Assembly: GCF_026212465.1 (NCBI RefSeq)
Contig: NC_080047.1
Span: 43,248,059 to 43,312,058 of the forward strand
DNA length: 64,000 nt
Source of the DNA: Amaranthus tricolor
Lineage: Eukaryota; Streptophyta; Magnoliopsida; Caryophyllales; Amaranthaceae
Direction: 5' to 3'
Part shown: one piece after another, positions 1 to 12,414 of the stretch
Position numbering within the stretch: the first letter of the stretch is position 1
How the letters are laid out: the number at the start of each line of letters is the position of its first letter
Program-made: the position numbers and the translations under genes
Notes under the pieces: generated by a model
Databases searched by the model: none
Told to the model about the DNA's origin: nothing
The model's input: the letters and a program-made list of their open reading frames with translations, nothing else

Positions 1-2
1 CT

Positions 3-179
3 CTTCATAAGGCCATCAAAGATCGTTTAAGACATCAACCCAGCAGGGTAGTCGAAGCTAGTTTTCACTGTTTTTCCTCTTTTTCAGGTAGGATTGTAGT
101 GGTAGGCGCCAGAGGGTATGCATGTCCCATGGTTTTTCCGAAACATTGCTGCGGTGCCATGACTTCGCTTAGAATTTAG
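3..179 (+). CDS. possible C-terminal end of a gene cut by the window edge
   Basis: An open frame runs from the window edge to TAG at 177-179 (about 58 residues) with no start inside the window. The first residues read like ordinary protein (LHKAIKDRLRHQPSRVVEAS), while the last part is rich in Cys, Phe and Gly and may be untranslated or intronic. A pyrimidine stretch ending in TTTTTCAG lies near 85-97, so a splice acceptor there is possible. I do not recognise a family. It may be the last exon of a gene lying to the left, or simply chance. Confidence 0.2.
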   Translation, partial: LHKAIKDRLRHQPSRVVEASFHCFSSFSGRIVVVGARGYACPMVFPKHCCGAMTSLRI

Positions 180-1020
180 GAGTACTCAAGAATCTGATTG
201 TTTTTGAAGACACGAAATTCGTAGTTCGATCGTTTTCGTTTTTATGTATAGTTTTATTACGGTTAGGCTCATTTTAATTAACGTAATCTTTTGAAACAAT
301 TTATTAAAGAACATATTATGTGTAGAAAGGATGCTGCAATATGTGCTTTTTATTTTTTTATCTGTTGAAGGACTAGTATTGTATGCCAAATATATTCCAT
401 TCAGGAAGATATCTATAATGTTCCATACAACACTTGTTATTGGCACAACTTTAGACCTGTGTAATGTCTCGGATATGGGCTGGGCCATGCTCTAATGAAA
501 ATGGTTTGGGCAAGGCCCGTTATTGCAAAAACATAATACAGGCTTAAACAAGATGGCTTCAGCAAAAACACTTGATGATCATTGTTCCCTTTATTAATGT
601 CAACTTATTTTCGCAAAAAAAAATATTACTCAATTGGGGTTTAGCTAACAATTCAAATCTAAGCATGTAAATGATTTCATTCACTAACATGCTAATGGAT
701 TCAAATTTGATTTCTTAGAAGAATGCAAGTTAATACACAATCTTGTATTGGTTTAGGTAGTTCAGATCTGAATGAGGTTGATTTCTTAGAAGTAGAATGT
801 TGGATGGACTCAGATTCCGAGAAAGATGATGATTTGGCTATAAGAGATGATGCGCTTTCGCAAGAGTTTATTCGTGTTGATGAATTTGATCAAAGATTAA
901 TTGACGCTTGGATGAAATTTTTATGAGACCTTTACATTTAAAAACTAATAGGAGTAAATTGGATATTTTTGGAGAATCCAAGCCTAACTGATAAAGTAAC
1001 AATTCCAACTGATAACTATA
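180..1020. other. no recognised gene; one small acidic open frame
   Basis: AT-rich sequence with no recognised element. An ATG-started frame of 67 codons at 723-926 (+) encodes an acidic peptide containing MDSDSEKDDDLAIRDD and ending DAWMKFL. I match it to no family. It could be an exon fragment of a decayed gene or chance. Confidence 0.3.
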
Positions 1021-1528
1021 GGAGCTCAGGCACCAACCTCAGGAAATCCCTAATTATAAGAACAATTATTCAATTCTTGGTGATTCTTTAGTTCTCAGTT
1101 TTATTTTTCTAAATCTAGGGTTTTTGATGTTAATTCATGCCGAGACTTTACATTTTAGGGTTTCCAATTATGATTCTTTTTAAGCATCTATTAATTCATC
1201 TATTACTTAGGAATTTGCTCTCAGTTTCCTTTTTTTACACGGGCAATTTTGTGTAATTTTTCTGTTTTGATTCCGCAATTCCTTTTCGTTTCAGATATCA
1301 GGAAAATGATAATTGTTACTTAAAGCTTGAAAGTAATTAGGTTAGCAATTTGTCTCTAAATACTGTTTAGATTATCATGAAATGTTTAATATTTGGATTA
1401 TCTAACATTGTATTTCTGATTTAGAATGTATATTTTGTGAATTATCAAGTTGGGGAATTTGGAATTAAATTTTTTTTTATCATGTTCATGTTTTTTCATA
1501 GGACTTAGTTCTGATTCTAGTTACCACA

Positions 1529-4081
1529 ATGGATTCTGATATGTCCTATCCAACCCAAGATAATAATGAATCGAAAGCTGAATTTCGCAAGCTTACGAAT
1601 GAAGCAACTAACCGGAAGTATAGGCGTCAATCCCCAGTTTCTGGGATTTCTGATGATGGTGAGTCTTTTCCTTTATTGCTTTTTTGTTTGCTGATGTATT
1701 TGAGCTTGGAGGATATGATAGAGATACAATACATATTATATACTATGCCATTTCTAGTAAAGCTGGAACACAATTCTTATTGAAATTTACAGTCTCACTT
1801 TTGAAGTTGAAAGAATCCCACATCTTATGATAAGAAGGTGATGACTTTGGTAAATTAACATAAGAAAACCATGTTTTTGTTGGGGAGGACATTACACTTT
1901 GCCTTCTAATTGTGAGAATAATATAATTGTGGTTTCGTAAACCTTAATCTTAACATATGGGCTCAACTATATAAACCAAAATCATTCAATGCGAAAGATC
2001 ATCATTAGCAAAGACTATACTTTATTCGGCCAATCTTATGGTAGTTTACAACTAAAAAAATTAGTTCAATGATCATCAACATATATTTTCCTCTACTAGT
2101 TCCTATTTTTTGTCATATACTATTGCAAATCTCAATTACTGATGTCATTCCTCACTCGGGCATTCTTGTTATCAAGTTTATCTACCTCTTCCTATTCTAA
2201 GTTCTTCACACTTCAACCTGTCCAATATTCTAATTGATGCATTTTTCGGACCCTTTTGCATCAAACCAAACCAAACCATGATGTAAATTTATTTTGTGTG
2301 CTCTGTTAAGGGCTAGGCTATTTGCTATTCTAATGTTTTATTGTTTGTACCATTGCATGTCTATCCTTTTGATGGCATGTTGGAGTATGTGATTTTTGAT
2401 TCAGACTGAGAAGTGATTATTATTTATCTTCAGAGAGTCCAAAACATGATCATATCTCAAGAGGAACTTCAAAAACTTCTCAACTTGAGATAAGGAACCA
2501 TGATAAAGGAGATGACAAGTTTTTCAATCGGAGCCAACATAGTCGTAGCAGCAATACTTATAGGCATTCTTCCAGAGTCAGTAGACGACATGATGAGTAC
2601 TCTAGGCATCGGAAACTTGCAGACCGAAGATAACAAAAGTGATTCAAAACCATCTGATCAGTCAGGACAATTGTCAAATGTTGGCACTAATTCTGATCAT
2701 AGAGATAGAGAAAGCGACTACAATAGGTCAAGGGATCGGCACAAAGATGTAGACAAGTATCTACGGGATAAGTATGATAGAACTAGTTATGATGGGAAGC
2801 ATGGAAGTAGATACGATGACTGTGATAGTCATTCGCATTCTTGGGTTAGAGATCATCACCAAAATGGGAGTAGGGAGTACAGAGGTTGTAGGGATCGTAG
2901 AGGTGATCGAACGACCTCGTATCAAGATTCAATGGAGCCTCAAAGTGATTCCAACTCATAAAAAGAATCTGGTGATATGAAGGATTCAGATAATCCAAAG
3001 TACTACAAGGAAAAGAGTAAAAATGAGGGACTAGACAGGTCAGCAGATAAACATGACAGAGCAGGAGGAGGATCAAATGATAGGTCTGCTTTTGCAAATG
3101 AAGACTTGGCTTCCAAAAGGCCTAAGTTCAGCTTGGGTAGTGATACCATGAAAGGTGAGAGTTGGACTTCTGCAAATTATTATGCCTTAAATTGTGTAGT
3201 TTGTCCTCTTCATTGAAGTTTCTGAAATTTTGCTTTTAAGCAGAAGAAAAGCAAAATTTGGTTTTGAAGAAAGGTGAGGATCCTGCAACTAAAATACCAC
3301 CTTAGCAAGTTCCTGTTTCCGGTGCTGATTCTTCTGCAAGTGTGGATGCTGCTAAACTGGCAGCTATCGCAGCTGCTCAATTAGGTTAGTGAGAATTGTT
3401 GTATTATGTTTGGTACTTAAGAACTTCAGTTATGCTTTGATTAACATTTGGATCCCATACTATGCCATCAATACCTTTGTGACGAAGACATGAAGTCGTT
3501 ATCTGTCATGTGACACACCATTGCTGGGAAAATTCCTGCTCGTTTATTTGTGATTCGGGTTGTTTTACTTTATCGTTAGATCCTCGGACGAAGAAGCATT
3601 GATTGGTTGCTTGCATCTTTGATAGAAATGAAATGAGTGGCAATTTGTTGAAATATGGTTTTGGTGGTTTGTTTTATTTGTGATTCGGGTTATTTTGCTT
3701 TGCTTTGCATAAATTGGGCTGCCAACTATATCTACTTTTGTCTTGGTTTGTTTTATTTTTTGAAACATTTCTCCTTTAAGTGGAAATTTCATGTGGATAA
3801 CACTGATGCCTTTGGAGAAAGATGATTTGAACATTAGATACTAATGAAAGTTTGCTTTGTGTGGGTGGTCCTTTTCTAATTTCTGCTTTGTATTGAGCCT
3901 TTTTTTCTGATATAATTTGGATAATTTTGTGGAATTTTAATCTCAATTGCCCTTATTAAATGCAGTTAATCAGAACCTTACAAGTACAGGGTTCATGACT
4001 GCTGATCAGAAGAAGAAGCTGCTATGGGGAAGCAAAAAGAGCACTACTACAGAAATGGTACTGCCCTTGGCTCGAGATTAA
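1529..4081 (+). pseudogene. decayed RSRC2/SMAP-type arginine/serine-rich protein gene, 3' truncated
   Basis: Plant homologues of RSRC2 are nuclear RS-rich proteins with a C-terminal SMAP-like domain, presumed to act in RNA processing. Recognisable exons are 1529-1658, 2434-3154, 3241-3384 and 3966-4081, joined by GT/AG introns with consistent phase. A 5' UTR intron probably ends at the AG before 1502. Family features are the start MDSDMSYPTQDNNESKAEFR, the RS/RD-rich middle (SDYNRSRDRHKDVDKY) and the end GFMTADQKKKLLWGSKKS. The reading is broken three times: the frame opened at 2434 hits TAA at 2631 and homology continues in another frame (indel near 2625-2640); TAA occurs at 2959-2961; TAG at 3303-3305 (a CAG to TAG change is likely). 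After KKSTTTE the frame runs into a stop at 4079 and the usual C-terminal domain is missing. Because introns are kept, this is a duplicated pseudogene, not a retrocopy. The family name rests on remembered homologues. Confidence 0.75.
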
Positions 4082-4904
4082 TGCTCGGAATGATAGAATC
4101 CTGCAAAGAAAATGAGTGAGTGAAACTGAATTGTACCTCCAAAAGTCGCAACCCAACTCGATGCTTTGAAACGATTTTTTATGATTAGCACTCCTTTCTA
4201 ATGAGAGTTCTAGTAAATCGTAACGCAATGATATGCAATCATGATAATGCTCCATGCATGTAATACTAATATCACCGATATATCTATAATAATGCAAAAA
4301 TATATTTATTTTTATAATTTTTTAACTAAAGAGCTAAATGATAATGATCAAATCTGAGGTATGAGATGAGATGACTTTTTTGAAATATAAGCTTCAAGTT
4401 TAAGAAATATGCTTCTAGATTCGAGTTGTTCAAAGTATGACTATATATGGTCTACAGTCACAAGGGTAGACTTATTCGGAGCTAATCTCCTAAAAAGCTC
4501 CTCCAACACTCAAGTTAGTCAACGAGTTTGACTAATTCTCTAATTAATTATCTACTTAAGTATCAGTATACATTTGTTATCTCATGTGATTCTACTCTTT
4601 AAGCAAATGTTGGCTTCATATAATTTTGTGTATACAAAATCAATCTGGATATGCCATTTTCAATTAAGAAATCAAACATTGCATATTATTATCAAATATA
4701 ATTGATTTTTATAGATACAATCAGTATCAATTTGGATTTATAAGTTTTAATGAAGAAATCAAATCTCCATTTTCATCAAGTATAATTCAGATTATTAATC
4801 ATATATTATTATACATGATATGATATGATTTTCATACATACATTTTGACTTTTTTAGTTATGAATTACATTGTTACGTACATAAGTTAGCCTCTTTGACT
4901 AGTT
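4082..4904. other. intergenic, no gene seen
   Basis: AT-rich sequence between the RS-rich pseudogene and the diverged PIN gene. I see no coding exon and no clear mobile element. Confidence 0.5.
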
Positions 4905-4918
4905 TATAAATATATAAG
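4905..4918 (+). promoter_or_regulatory. TATA-like box of the diverged PIN gene
   Basis: TATAAATATATAAG lies about 195 bp upstream of the ATG at 5113, a reasonable place for a plant core promoter with a 5' UTR of about 160 bp. Inferred from sequence and position only. Confidence 0.4.
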
Positions 4919-5112
4919 CTCCTATCTCATTTCAATTTGCTCAAAGGAACTAAAATAATTAAAAAATTTACTTTTTTTTAAAATCCATCAAGAAAACGTG
5001 TTTTCTTATCTTAATACATTTTAAATACAAAACTTTATTTTATTTCTAATTTTTTAATTTATTTACTGTCACAAGGGTGAAAAGAAAAACCGTCCATTTT
5101 GAATTCAAAAAG

Positions 5113-8100
5113 ATGAACTATTTAAAAGTTTTGTACAATGTATTAGCCAAAGTTGTACCACTTTACATGGCAATGATATTAGCCTATGGTTCAGTAAAAC
5201 GGTGGAAACTATTCACACCAGATCAATGTTCAGGAATCAACAAATTTGTATCACTTTTTGTAGTTCCATTTTTCAGTTTTCATTTTATTTCAATAAACAA
5301 TCCTTATTCTATGAATTTTCACTTCATTTTAGCAGATTCTCTCCAGAAACTTCTAATCTTATTCACCCTTTTCCTTTCTTCTAGATTCAGTTCAAGGGTT
5401 TCTCTAGAATGTTCTATTACCCTATTTTCCCTTTCTACTCTTCCAAACACACTTGCAGTAGGAATCCCTTTATTACAGGGAATGTATGGAGATGTTTCAG
5501 TATCTTTAATGGTACAAATTGTAATGTTACAGAGCCTTGTTTGGTATACTTTGTTATTGATTTTGTTTGAATTTAGGGCTGCTAAGATTATGATTTCTCA
5601 CAAGTTTCCTGATTCTGCTGATTTAATTTCAGCCGTTGATGTACATTCTGAAGTGATTTCACTTCATGAGAAAGATGAATGTTTGGAGACTGAAATTCAA
5701 GTTAGGGAAGATGGGAAACTTCATGTGAGATTGTGGAAATCAGCTAGTGTAAAATCAGATTATTTTTCAATAAATTATTCTAGTTTTGGGGATTGTTTAA
5801 ATGATGCTATAAATAGGAATGTTAGTGGGGTTGGTACATTGAGGTCAAAAAGTTTGAATATGGTTCAATGTGGTAGAGGTGGTGGTGGTAGTGATGGTGG
5901 ATATAGGTCGAGAGATAAGATATTCTTGCCGGTGATGGGGCCTACGTTGGTGAGCATGAGGGAGGAGGAAGACGAAGAAAAGATTAATTCTAAAGGTTCG
6001 TTTTGTGGTTAATTGAATTGAAATTGTTCATATATTTACTCTGCATTATGTAGTTACGTAAAAAAAACTTAAAAAGAAAAGTCAATTATAATTACATACA
6101 TTAATAATCTATGATTTGATGATAAAGTCATCATTTCATGTCGTTATGGGTGATAATATTATTATAAAGTAAATCAAATTAAAAGCGTAATTTCTAAGAA
6201 TTGATATTGTCTAAGATGGATTAAGTATTGCTTTTTTCAAATAAGATTCTGAATTCGATGCTGAATAAAGTCTTTTTCTTTTCTCGATTTACTTTATATT
6301 TGATTACTAAGTTTGCAATAGTCTTGAACTAAGTGAATTCTCATGGTCTTGTAGATGATAATTATTATGAAATCAATGGGCTCAATCGTGCCAATAAACC
6401 TTGTGGAGAAAAGCACGAAATTGAAGGCCCAAAATTGTTAAAATTCTTTTCAAGATCAAGAAAAGTACAACCAGAAATTGCCATCCAATGTGAACCAGAG
6501 CCCAATATCGAGCCAAAGCCCGATCCTGAGCCCGAGCCCAAACCCAAGCCCGAGTCTGTTCCCAAATCCACTTATTTGCCTCCTGCTCGTGTCATGACTA
6601 AGCTCATCTTAACCATGGTTTGGAGAAAACTCATTAGAAATCCCAACACTTATTCTAGTCTTATAGGCCTTGCTTGGTCCTTGATCTCGTTTAAGTGAGT
6701 TGATTTTGAATTATATTAATCAATAATATTATAGTGTTTAAAATGGTTAATAAATTGATATTTTTGAGCGGTTTACAGGTGGAATGTTACAATGCCAACA
6801 ATTGTAGCAAATTCTGTCAAAATTATGTCTGATACAGGACTCGGGATGGCAATGTTTAGTCTTGGTAAGAAAATATGATTTGTTGGGTTACACTAATTTT
6901 CTTTTTTTTTTTTTTTAAATATTAAATTAATCATTATTCTAAAAACAATTTGCATACTTTGAATCCAATTTTTAAAAAAAGAAAATATCTGGTACATGTT
7001 TTTAGTATTGTGTTTAATATCAAACATAATTATGTGTTGATTTGATTGACATTATTTAATATAATTATGTAAAGTTGCTATTTTGGTACTCAATTTGGTT
7101 TTGTTGCGCATGCAATTAAAATTTCCCTTCCCTTTGATTTTATATAAATTCAATTATATAGTCTAGTCAAGTCGAATTAAATCGTATTAAATTTAAAATA
7201 ATTTTTTATAATCGCTTATAATTATATATAAATTTGTATATTTTGAGTTCAATTTTAAAAAGGGATTAATTCATGTCTAGTAGTCTAACATGCAAAAAAA
7301 AACTTTACAATAATCGATATTGGTTTATGTGGAGGTATGTAATTATAATATTAATTTATTGTATCAATATTGATTGTATTGTCATTAATCAGTGAAAAAC
7401 TTGTTTTATATTTGTAATAAATTAGTATTATCTTATATTGACTTAAAATTTTCCCAATAAAAGTACTTCTTTTCTATTTTCAAAAAAAAGTAATTATTTT
7501 GTTGAAACATATTGTATTTACAAGTCAAATATACATGTAGGTTTGTTCATGGCATCACAACCTAGAATAATTGCTGGTGGCAAGGCAATGGCTGCTTATG
7601 GAGCAGCCGTAAAGTTCATCGTCGGTCCGGCAATCACGGCGGCCACTGCAGTCGCTGTTGGCTTAAGAGGAAATCTCCTACGTATCACCATCGTACAGGT
7701 AATATTAGTTGCTCCTTTCTCGATCATATTTTTATTTGATTTTGTACACATACTGATACATTATTTTAATCTTATATATCGTGCTTGTTTTAAAATTTTA
7801 AAATTAAAAGAAAAACATTAAGACGAATTAAATAAAATTCAACTTCAATATCTTTTAACTTATAAATTGAGGTAAAATGCAAATTTAGAGTGACTAGTGG
7901 ATAAAGCTAAAAAATAAATAGAACATTTGATCAGAATAGAAAAGAGTAAATTATCTTCTTTTCAATTTTGATGGTCTAACAACGTCAATACCAAGTAATA
8001 CGAGTAAAAATAAACTGAAATACTAGAACCGTTATAAGATGGTTGTAAATTATTCTTAGTTATTATGTAGATCTATCAAACTGATTGGTTGTTGGTTTTG

Positions 8101-9352
8101 AGTTCATCGGATTTAACGCAATTAATCATATATATCATTATATCATTTTAATTTTATAGTTATAAAATAGCTAAAATGTTAAAGTAATTTTGTTTATCAG
8201 TATAACATATTGCGCCAAAACAGCTTTCAATTCATAATTGTAGAACATTGAATCTAATAATAAAAATTGAATAAAAAAAATATATATCGTAGGTTAAAGG
8301 TCGAAAATATCAATGAAAAAGCTTTATTATTCACCAACTTTTAGAAAGGCATACGGACGTAGCTCATCGACTTTTAATCGGATTTTAGGGTCAAATTAAG
8401 ATTTAATAGATATAATCTTAAATGAATCCAATTTTTCAAATGAAAAGTATTGCAAATTTTATTAAATGTTTTCATGTTCACACAAAATAATTTTTAAAGA
8501 ACATACTAACAAATAACAATATGTATGCTTTTTGATTCTTATTAGGCATCTTTACCACTTGGAATTCTTCCATTTGTCTATGCTAAGGAGTACGATGTTC
8601 ATCCTGATATTCTTAGTACAGCGTACTCATTCTTTCCTTTTACACCTATATATTATATCAGAATATAATTGAATTTAAATAATTAAATTTGAATATTTTT
8701 ATAAATTTTTAGTTATATAACATTTATTATATTACTTTTGGAGTATAGCATAAAAGTTAGAAAATCATCAAATCACGTGTTAAAATATATTATACTATTT
8801 TTATTTTTATTTTTTTTCTTAATTTACTCTTTTAAATATGATATTGTTCTTGACTTCTTGTTAACGAATGTTCTGGGACGTTTATTATCATTTGCCTTAT
8901 ATTAAAATAAAGAAAAATGATACTTATTTATATTTCTTAATGCTAGATATATGAAGGGAGAAAGTCCAAATTTGATTTGATTACGAATTTAATTGAGCAA
9001 CTTTTATGAGAGATCATCTCTCAGTGAGACAACTTCAAAACAAAAATTTTATGTTAATAATTTATATTATATGGCTACTTAATTAATCCATGCATGAGCC
9101 AGTCTCACGATAAAATTATCTCATACAAAATCTGTGAATTTACTTAGACTTTAACTTATCCATAAACCAACAACAAATAAAAAAATAGCTTCATAATACT
9201 AATGAAAATTTTAAATTTGTATTAATTTTGTGTCTTGATGATTGTTGATGCTAACACGTAGAAAATTTGGGTGATGCAGGGTAATCTTTGGATTGTTGAT
9301 AGCATTACCAATTACACTGGTTTATTTCATTTTATTGGGCCTAATTAAGTGA
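5113..9352 (+). CDS. diverged PIN auxin efflux carrier paralogue
   Basis: Membrane carrier of the PIN family, which exports auxin from the cytosol. Exons 5113-5995, 6355-6694, 6779-6864, 7541-7698, 8546-8622 and 9280-9352 join to 538 codons plus TGA with no internal stop. Every intron is GT/AG, with the same positions and phases as the SoPIN1-like gene 12.7 kb downstream. The start is the ATG aligned with the family start; in-frame codons just upstream begin only with GTG. Two membrane halves are clear: residues about 7-160 ([30 protein letters not shown]) and about 385-538 ([42 protein letters not shown]). NPNTY is kept. The loop keeps the first conserved block ([15 protein letters not shown], 191-205) but lacks TPRxS sites and the [10 protein letters not shown] block, and carries a Pro-Glu-Lys tract at 341-364. 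W to R at 30 and W to C at 100 are unusual. Probably a functional but altered carrier; a young pseudogene is possible. Confidence 0.85.
6492..6563 (+). repeat. Pro-Glu-Lys dipeptide tract inside the PIN loop
   Basis: Codons 341-364 of the diverged PIN give alternating proline with Glu, Lys or Asp ([20 protein letters not shown]). It is encoded by a degenerate GAGCCC/AAGCCC repeat and replaces loop sequence seen in ordinary PINs. It likely grew by repeat slippage. Confidence 0.85.
7710..7948. mobile_element. Stowaway-like MITE, family A, in PIN intron 4
   Basis: Contains the family A core (AAGACGAATTAAATAA followed by ACTTATAAATTGAGGTAAAA) that recurs across the window. Ends are imperfect inverted repeats (CTCCTTTCTC... 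/ ...GAAAAGAG). It begins about 10 bp after the exon 4 donor site. Confidence 0.5.
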
Positions 9353-9889
9353 GAAAAGAATCAATTGTAATATTTGTACTACAATTATAAATTTTTAAAC
9401 TATTTTCATAAATTATTTTATGGTTTAAAATTAATTACTTATAAATATTTTGTAGTTTTATATAGAGTACTATTGTAAAGAAACACAATTACACTGTAAG
9501 ACTAAAATTAAAATAAATTCTTATTATGTTTGTAGCAAATTACTCTTTCATTGAACTTGTTTTCTTTTAAAAAAATTACTATTTTGTGTTTTTTTTTACT
9601 CTTTGTTATTAACAACGAATAAAATTGTATTTTTTTTTACTTTTGTTTATTTTTACTCCTGATATAAGACTCAGTGCTTATTTTGAAATTTTTTTGGGCA
9701 AAACTTTTTTTAAAAGTTTTTTCTACATTAAAAAAAGTTTTTTAATTCAAAAGTTCCTATTGTATGCTACTTTGTGTGGGCCAAAATGTCTATTTCATGG
9801 GCTATTGTGTTCGAGATTCCCACTGAGTTGGCCGGCCACTTTCTTCCTCCAATAGAGGATTACAAATTTTGTATGAAATAATCTCACAT

Positions 9890-10105
9890 AAAATAGTTGT
9901 AACAGTTTTGTTTTTTTATGTTATTCAATATATGATTATAATTTTTAATATCTTTAATTTATATAATAAAAATTTCTAAAAAATTAATATTATGAAAATA
10001 TGCATTAAGACGAATTAAATAAGATCCACTTGACTATGTTTTACATTATACATAGAGAAATACATTCCAAATAAAACTAGTTGATAAAAAATAATTACTA
10101 CAGAA
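9890..10105. mobile_element. family A MITE copy, degenerate
   Basis: Has the shared core (AATATCTTTAATTTATATAATAAA..., GACGAATTAAATAAGATCC, CTTGACTATGTTTTA). The terminal repeats are worn. Boundaries are approximate. Confidence 0.45.
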
Positions 10106-10562
10106 ATTGTAGTAATTATTAAAATTCAAAAAAATACGAGTTAAATAACTTATCTAATATATATTTTGAAAATATAAACTCGTTATTTTACCAACTCAAA
10201 ACTAATCACTTTCTATCCTTTTTGAGAGTTATTCATGAATAATGAATAAATAAAATGATTAGAAAAGTACGCACATGTAATTAGTTAGTATTAATTAATT
10301 AAAGTAAATAAGCGTGAAAATGTTGTCTAGTTACTATCTTTTATAAACTAATCTCTTTCTACCTGTAATTACCACCTTTGTTTTTTCTTAATAGCTATAT
10401 TCAAGAGTTTGTAACTATTAAAAATACAAACACATTATTAAATTGAGATTACTAATACGTTTTCGTTACAATAATACTCTTAACCTTTATAAAACTGAAA
10501 TTTGTTGAGATAGAGGTATTATTATTCTATTTTCTCATTTATTCTCTTAATACCATCTACAA

Positions 10563-10567
10563 ATATA

Positions 10568-10630
<63 letters not shown>

Positions 10631-10633
10631 TTT
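10563..10633. repeat. (TA)n microsatellite followed by T-run
   Basis: About 50 bp of uninterrupted TA dinucleotides followed by a run of T. No gene nearby. Confidence 0.95.
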
Positions 10634-11085
10634 CTCTTCTGCAATTTTTTTTCTCTTCCACACCCATATCTTATGTCGTATAATTCTTTTCTCATTGTAT
10701 TTTGTCAAAATCAATTTAAAAAAGAATTTCTATATAACAATTTTGAAGACATATAAAGTTTAATCAATGTTAATAAGCTAACTCAACAAAAAAACTTAAG
10801 TTGATGATTATAGTCCTATAATATCTTACACAATTACCCTTTGGGCTAGAGGGTTAGAGACTAGAAGTATGGATGCAGTATATATCATTCTTATACATGA
10901 CGCTAAATATTACACTTAAAATACTGAGGTGTAAATGAAATTCAAACTTGTGTTTCTTATAACGTTAACTTCAGATACCATATTGAAAAATCAATTTAAT
11001 TAAAAACTTAAATAGATGATTATAGCCTCTATATATAACATGTTATATGGTGTACCATAAACAAACCAAATCATTGTTGTTTATA

Positions 11086-11320
11086 TTTCCTCTGTTCCAC
11101 AATACTCAATATATTTGATTTTTTACGCAATTTAATACTTATTTTGATAATTTGTATATTGAACTATACAGTAAAAATTATAAAAAGTTAATATTATAAA
11201 AATATGCGATTAGACGATTTAAATAAGATCTTACTTAACTATATTTTTTCTTACACATTAGTGACATTATATAAAATAAATTTGAAACATAAATAGTGTT
11301 GATAATAAAATATATGGTTA
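11086..11320. mobile_element. family A MITE copy
   Basis: Starts TTCCTCTGTTCCACAATACT, the usual worn Stowaway end, and contains the family A core (AAAAATTATAAAAAGTTAATATTATA, GATTTAAATAAGATC, CTTAACTATATTTT). The right end is degenerate. Confidence 0.5.
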
Positions 11321-11791
11321 GTATTTCTGAACTACAATTTTTTTTTTCCAAGCAAGTGTCTAAAATAAACAAAAGTTATTAAGGTGGTTTATGTTGGTTC
11401 CCCGTAAAAATTGAAAATGTCTAATCAAATAGGATTTGATTACATAACAGAAATAAATTAGTCAATATCATGAATTATTTCCATCATAAATTATGCACCA
11501 AACATTTGATTTCGGAATCCACGAGTTGTTTATAGAACAAATCCAATGGTAATAATCATTGTTCTTCCATTTGCTCAGCTTTTCAAGATTCCCTTCTGTG
11601 TCCTTTCTTCCAATTTTGAATGTTCCTGCTTCTTTTCTGTAAGAGGACTGCTTGATCATGAGCTAGTATTTAAATATACTTATAAAAAAAATTTAAAAAA
11701 GATTGAAAATGACTTGGAGACTCTTAAAATATTGGAGTAGTACTTACTATCAAGTAATCAAGTTTTAGCTCAAAGATGAGATTTTAAGATA

Positions 11792-12039
11792 TACTCTCTC
11801 CGAATCAATTAAGTTGTCCCATTTGCTTGGGCACGATTTTTAAGAATGGTGTAGGATCCATTAAAAAGGGTAAATAGTGAAGTGTAGTTGGTAAGTAAGG
11901 TATATGGGGGTATATTCGTAATTACATATGTGAACTAAGGATATTTGGTAAAAAAGATTGACAAAAATAAAAATGTGACAACTAAAATGACTTTGCCAAA
12001 TAAAGAAATGGGACAACTAAATTGATTCGGAGGGAGTAT
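11792..12039. mobile_element. Stowaway-type MITE with good terminal inverted repeats
   Basis: The left end TACTCTCTCCGAATCAATT is the near-exact inverse of the right end AATTGATTCGGAGGGAGTA, and the subterminal GTTGTCCCATTTG pairs with AAATGGGACAAC. At 248 bp it is the best-preserved MITE in the window. Flanking TA fits the Stowaway/Mariner target preference. Confidence 0.8.
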
Positions 12040-12292
12040 TATATTCTAACAAAGACATGCGTGGAAATGGATGACGGCCAAAATTCAAAGATTGCAATGA
12101 TAGAAAAAAATCAAGTATTTATGAAATGCAAAGAAAAATTCAACAAAAACAATACACTTAATTTGCCCTTGTCCCTTAAAATTTGTTATGAAGTATTGAA
12201 GTTTTATATTTTAGAAAAATTTGATTTTCTCAATTGTGCTCTAATTAAAAAAAATCACAATTTTGCGTTTTATCTAAAACAAGAGCAATAAC

Positions 12293-12414
12293 TTTAAGGG
12301 TTATCTAACAAACACATAGCCTTTTGATGAACACATAACTTTTACTTTAACAGTTTAAGGGTTATCTAACAAACACATAACCTTTTGATGAACACATAAC
12401 TTTTACTTTAACGG
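12293..12414. repeat. 61-bp tandem duplication
   Basis: Two near-identical 61-bp units beginning TTTAAGGGTTATCTAACAAA, in 12293-12353 and 12354-12414, differing at a couple of bases. A recent local duplication. Confidence 0.95.

Noticed and set aside
5077..5112. Upstream extension of the diverged PIN frame starting at GTG
   Set aside because: Plant nuclear genes start at ATG; the ATG at 5113 aligns with the family N-terminus.
12022..12291. 89-codon plus-strand frame
   Set aside because: It starts inside the right end of the MITE at 11792-12039, is Lys/Asn-rich from AT bias and matches nothing.
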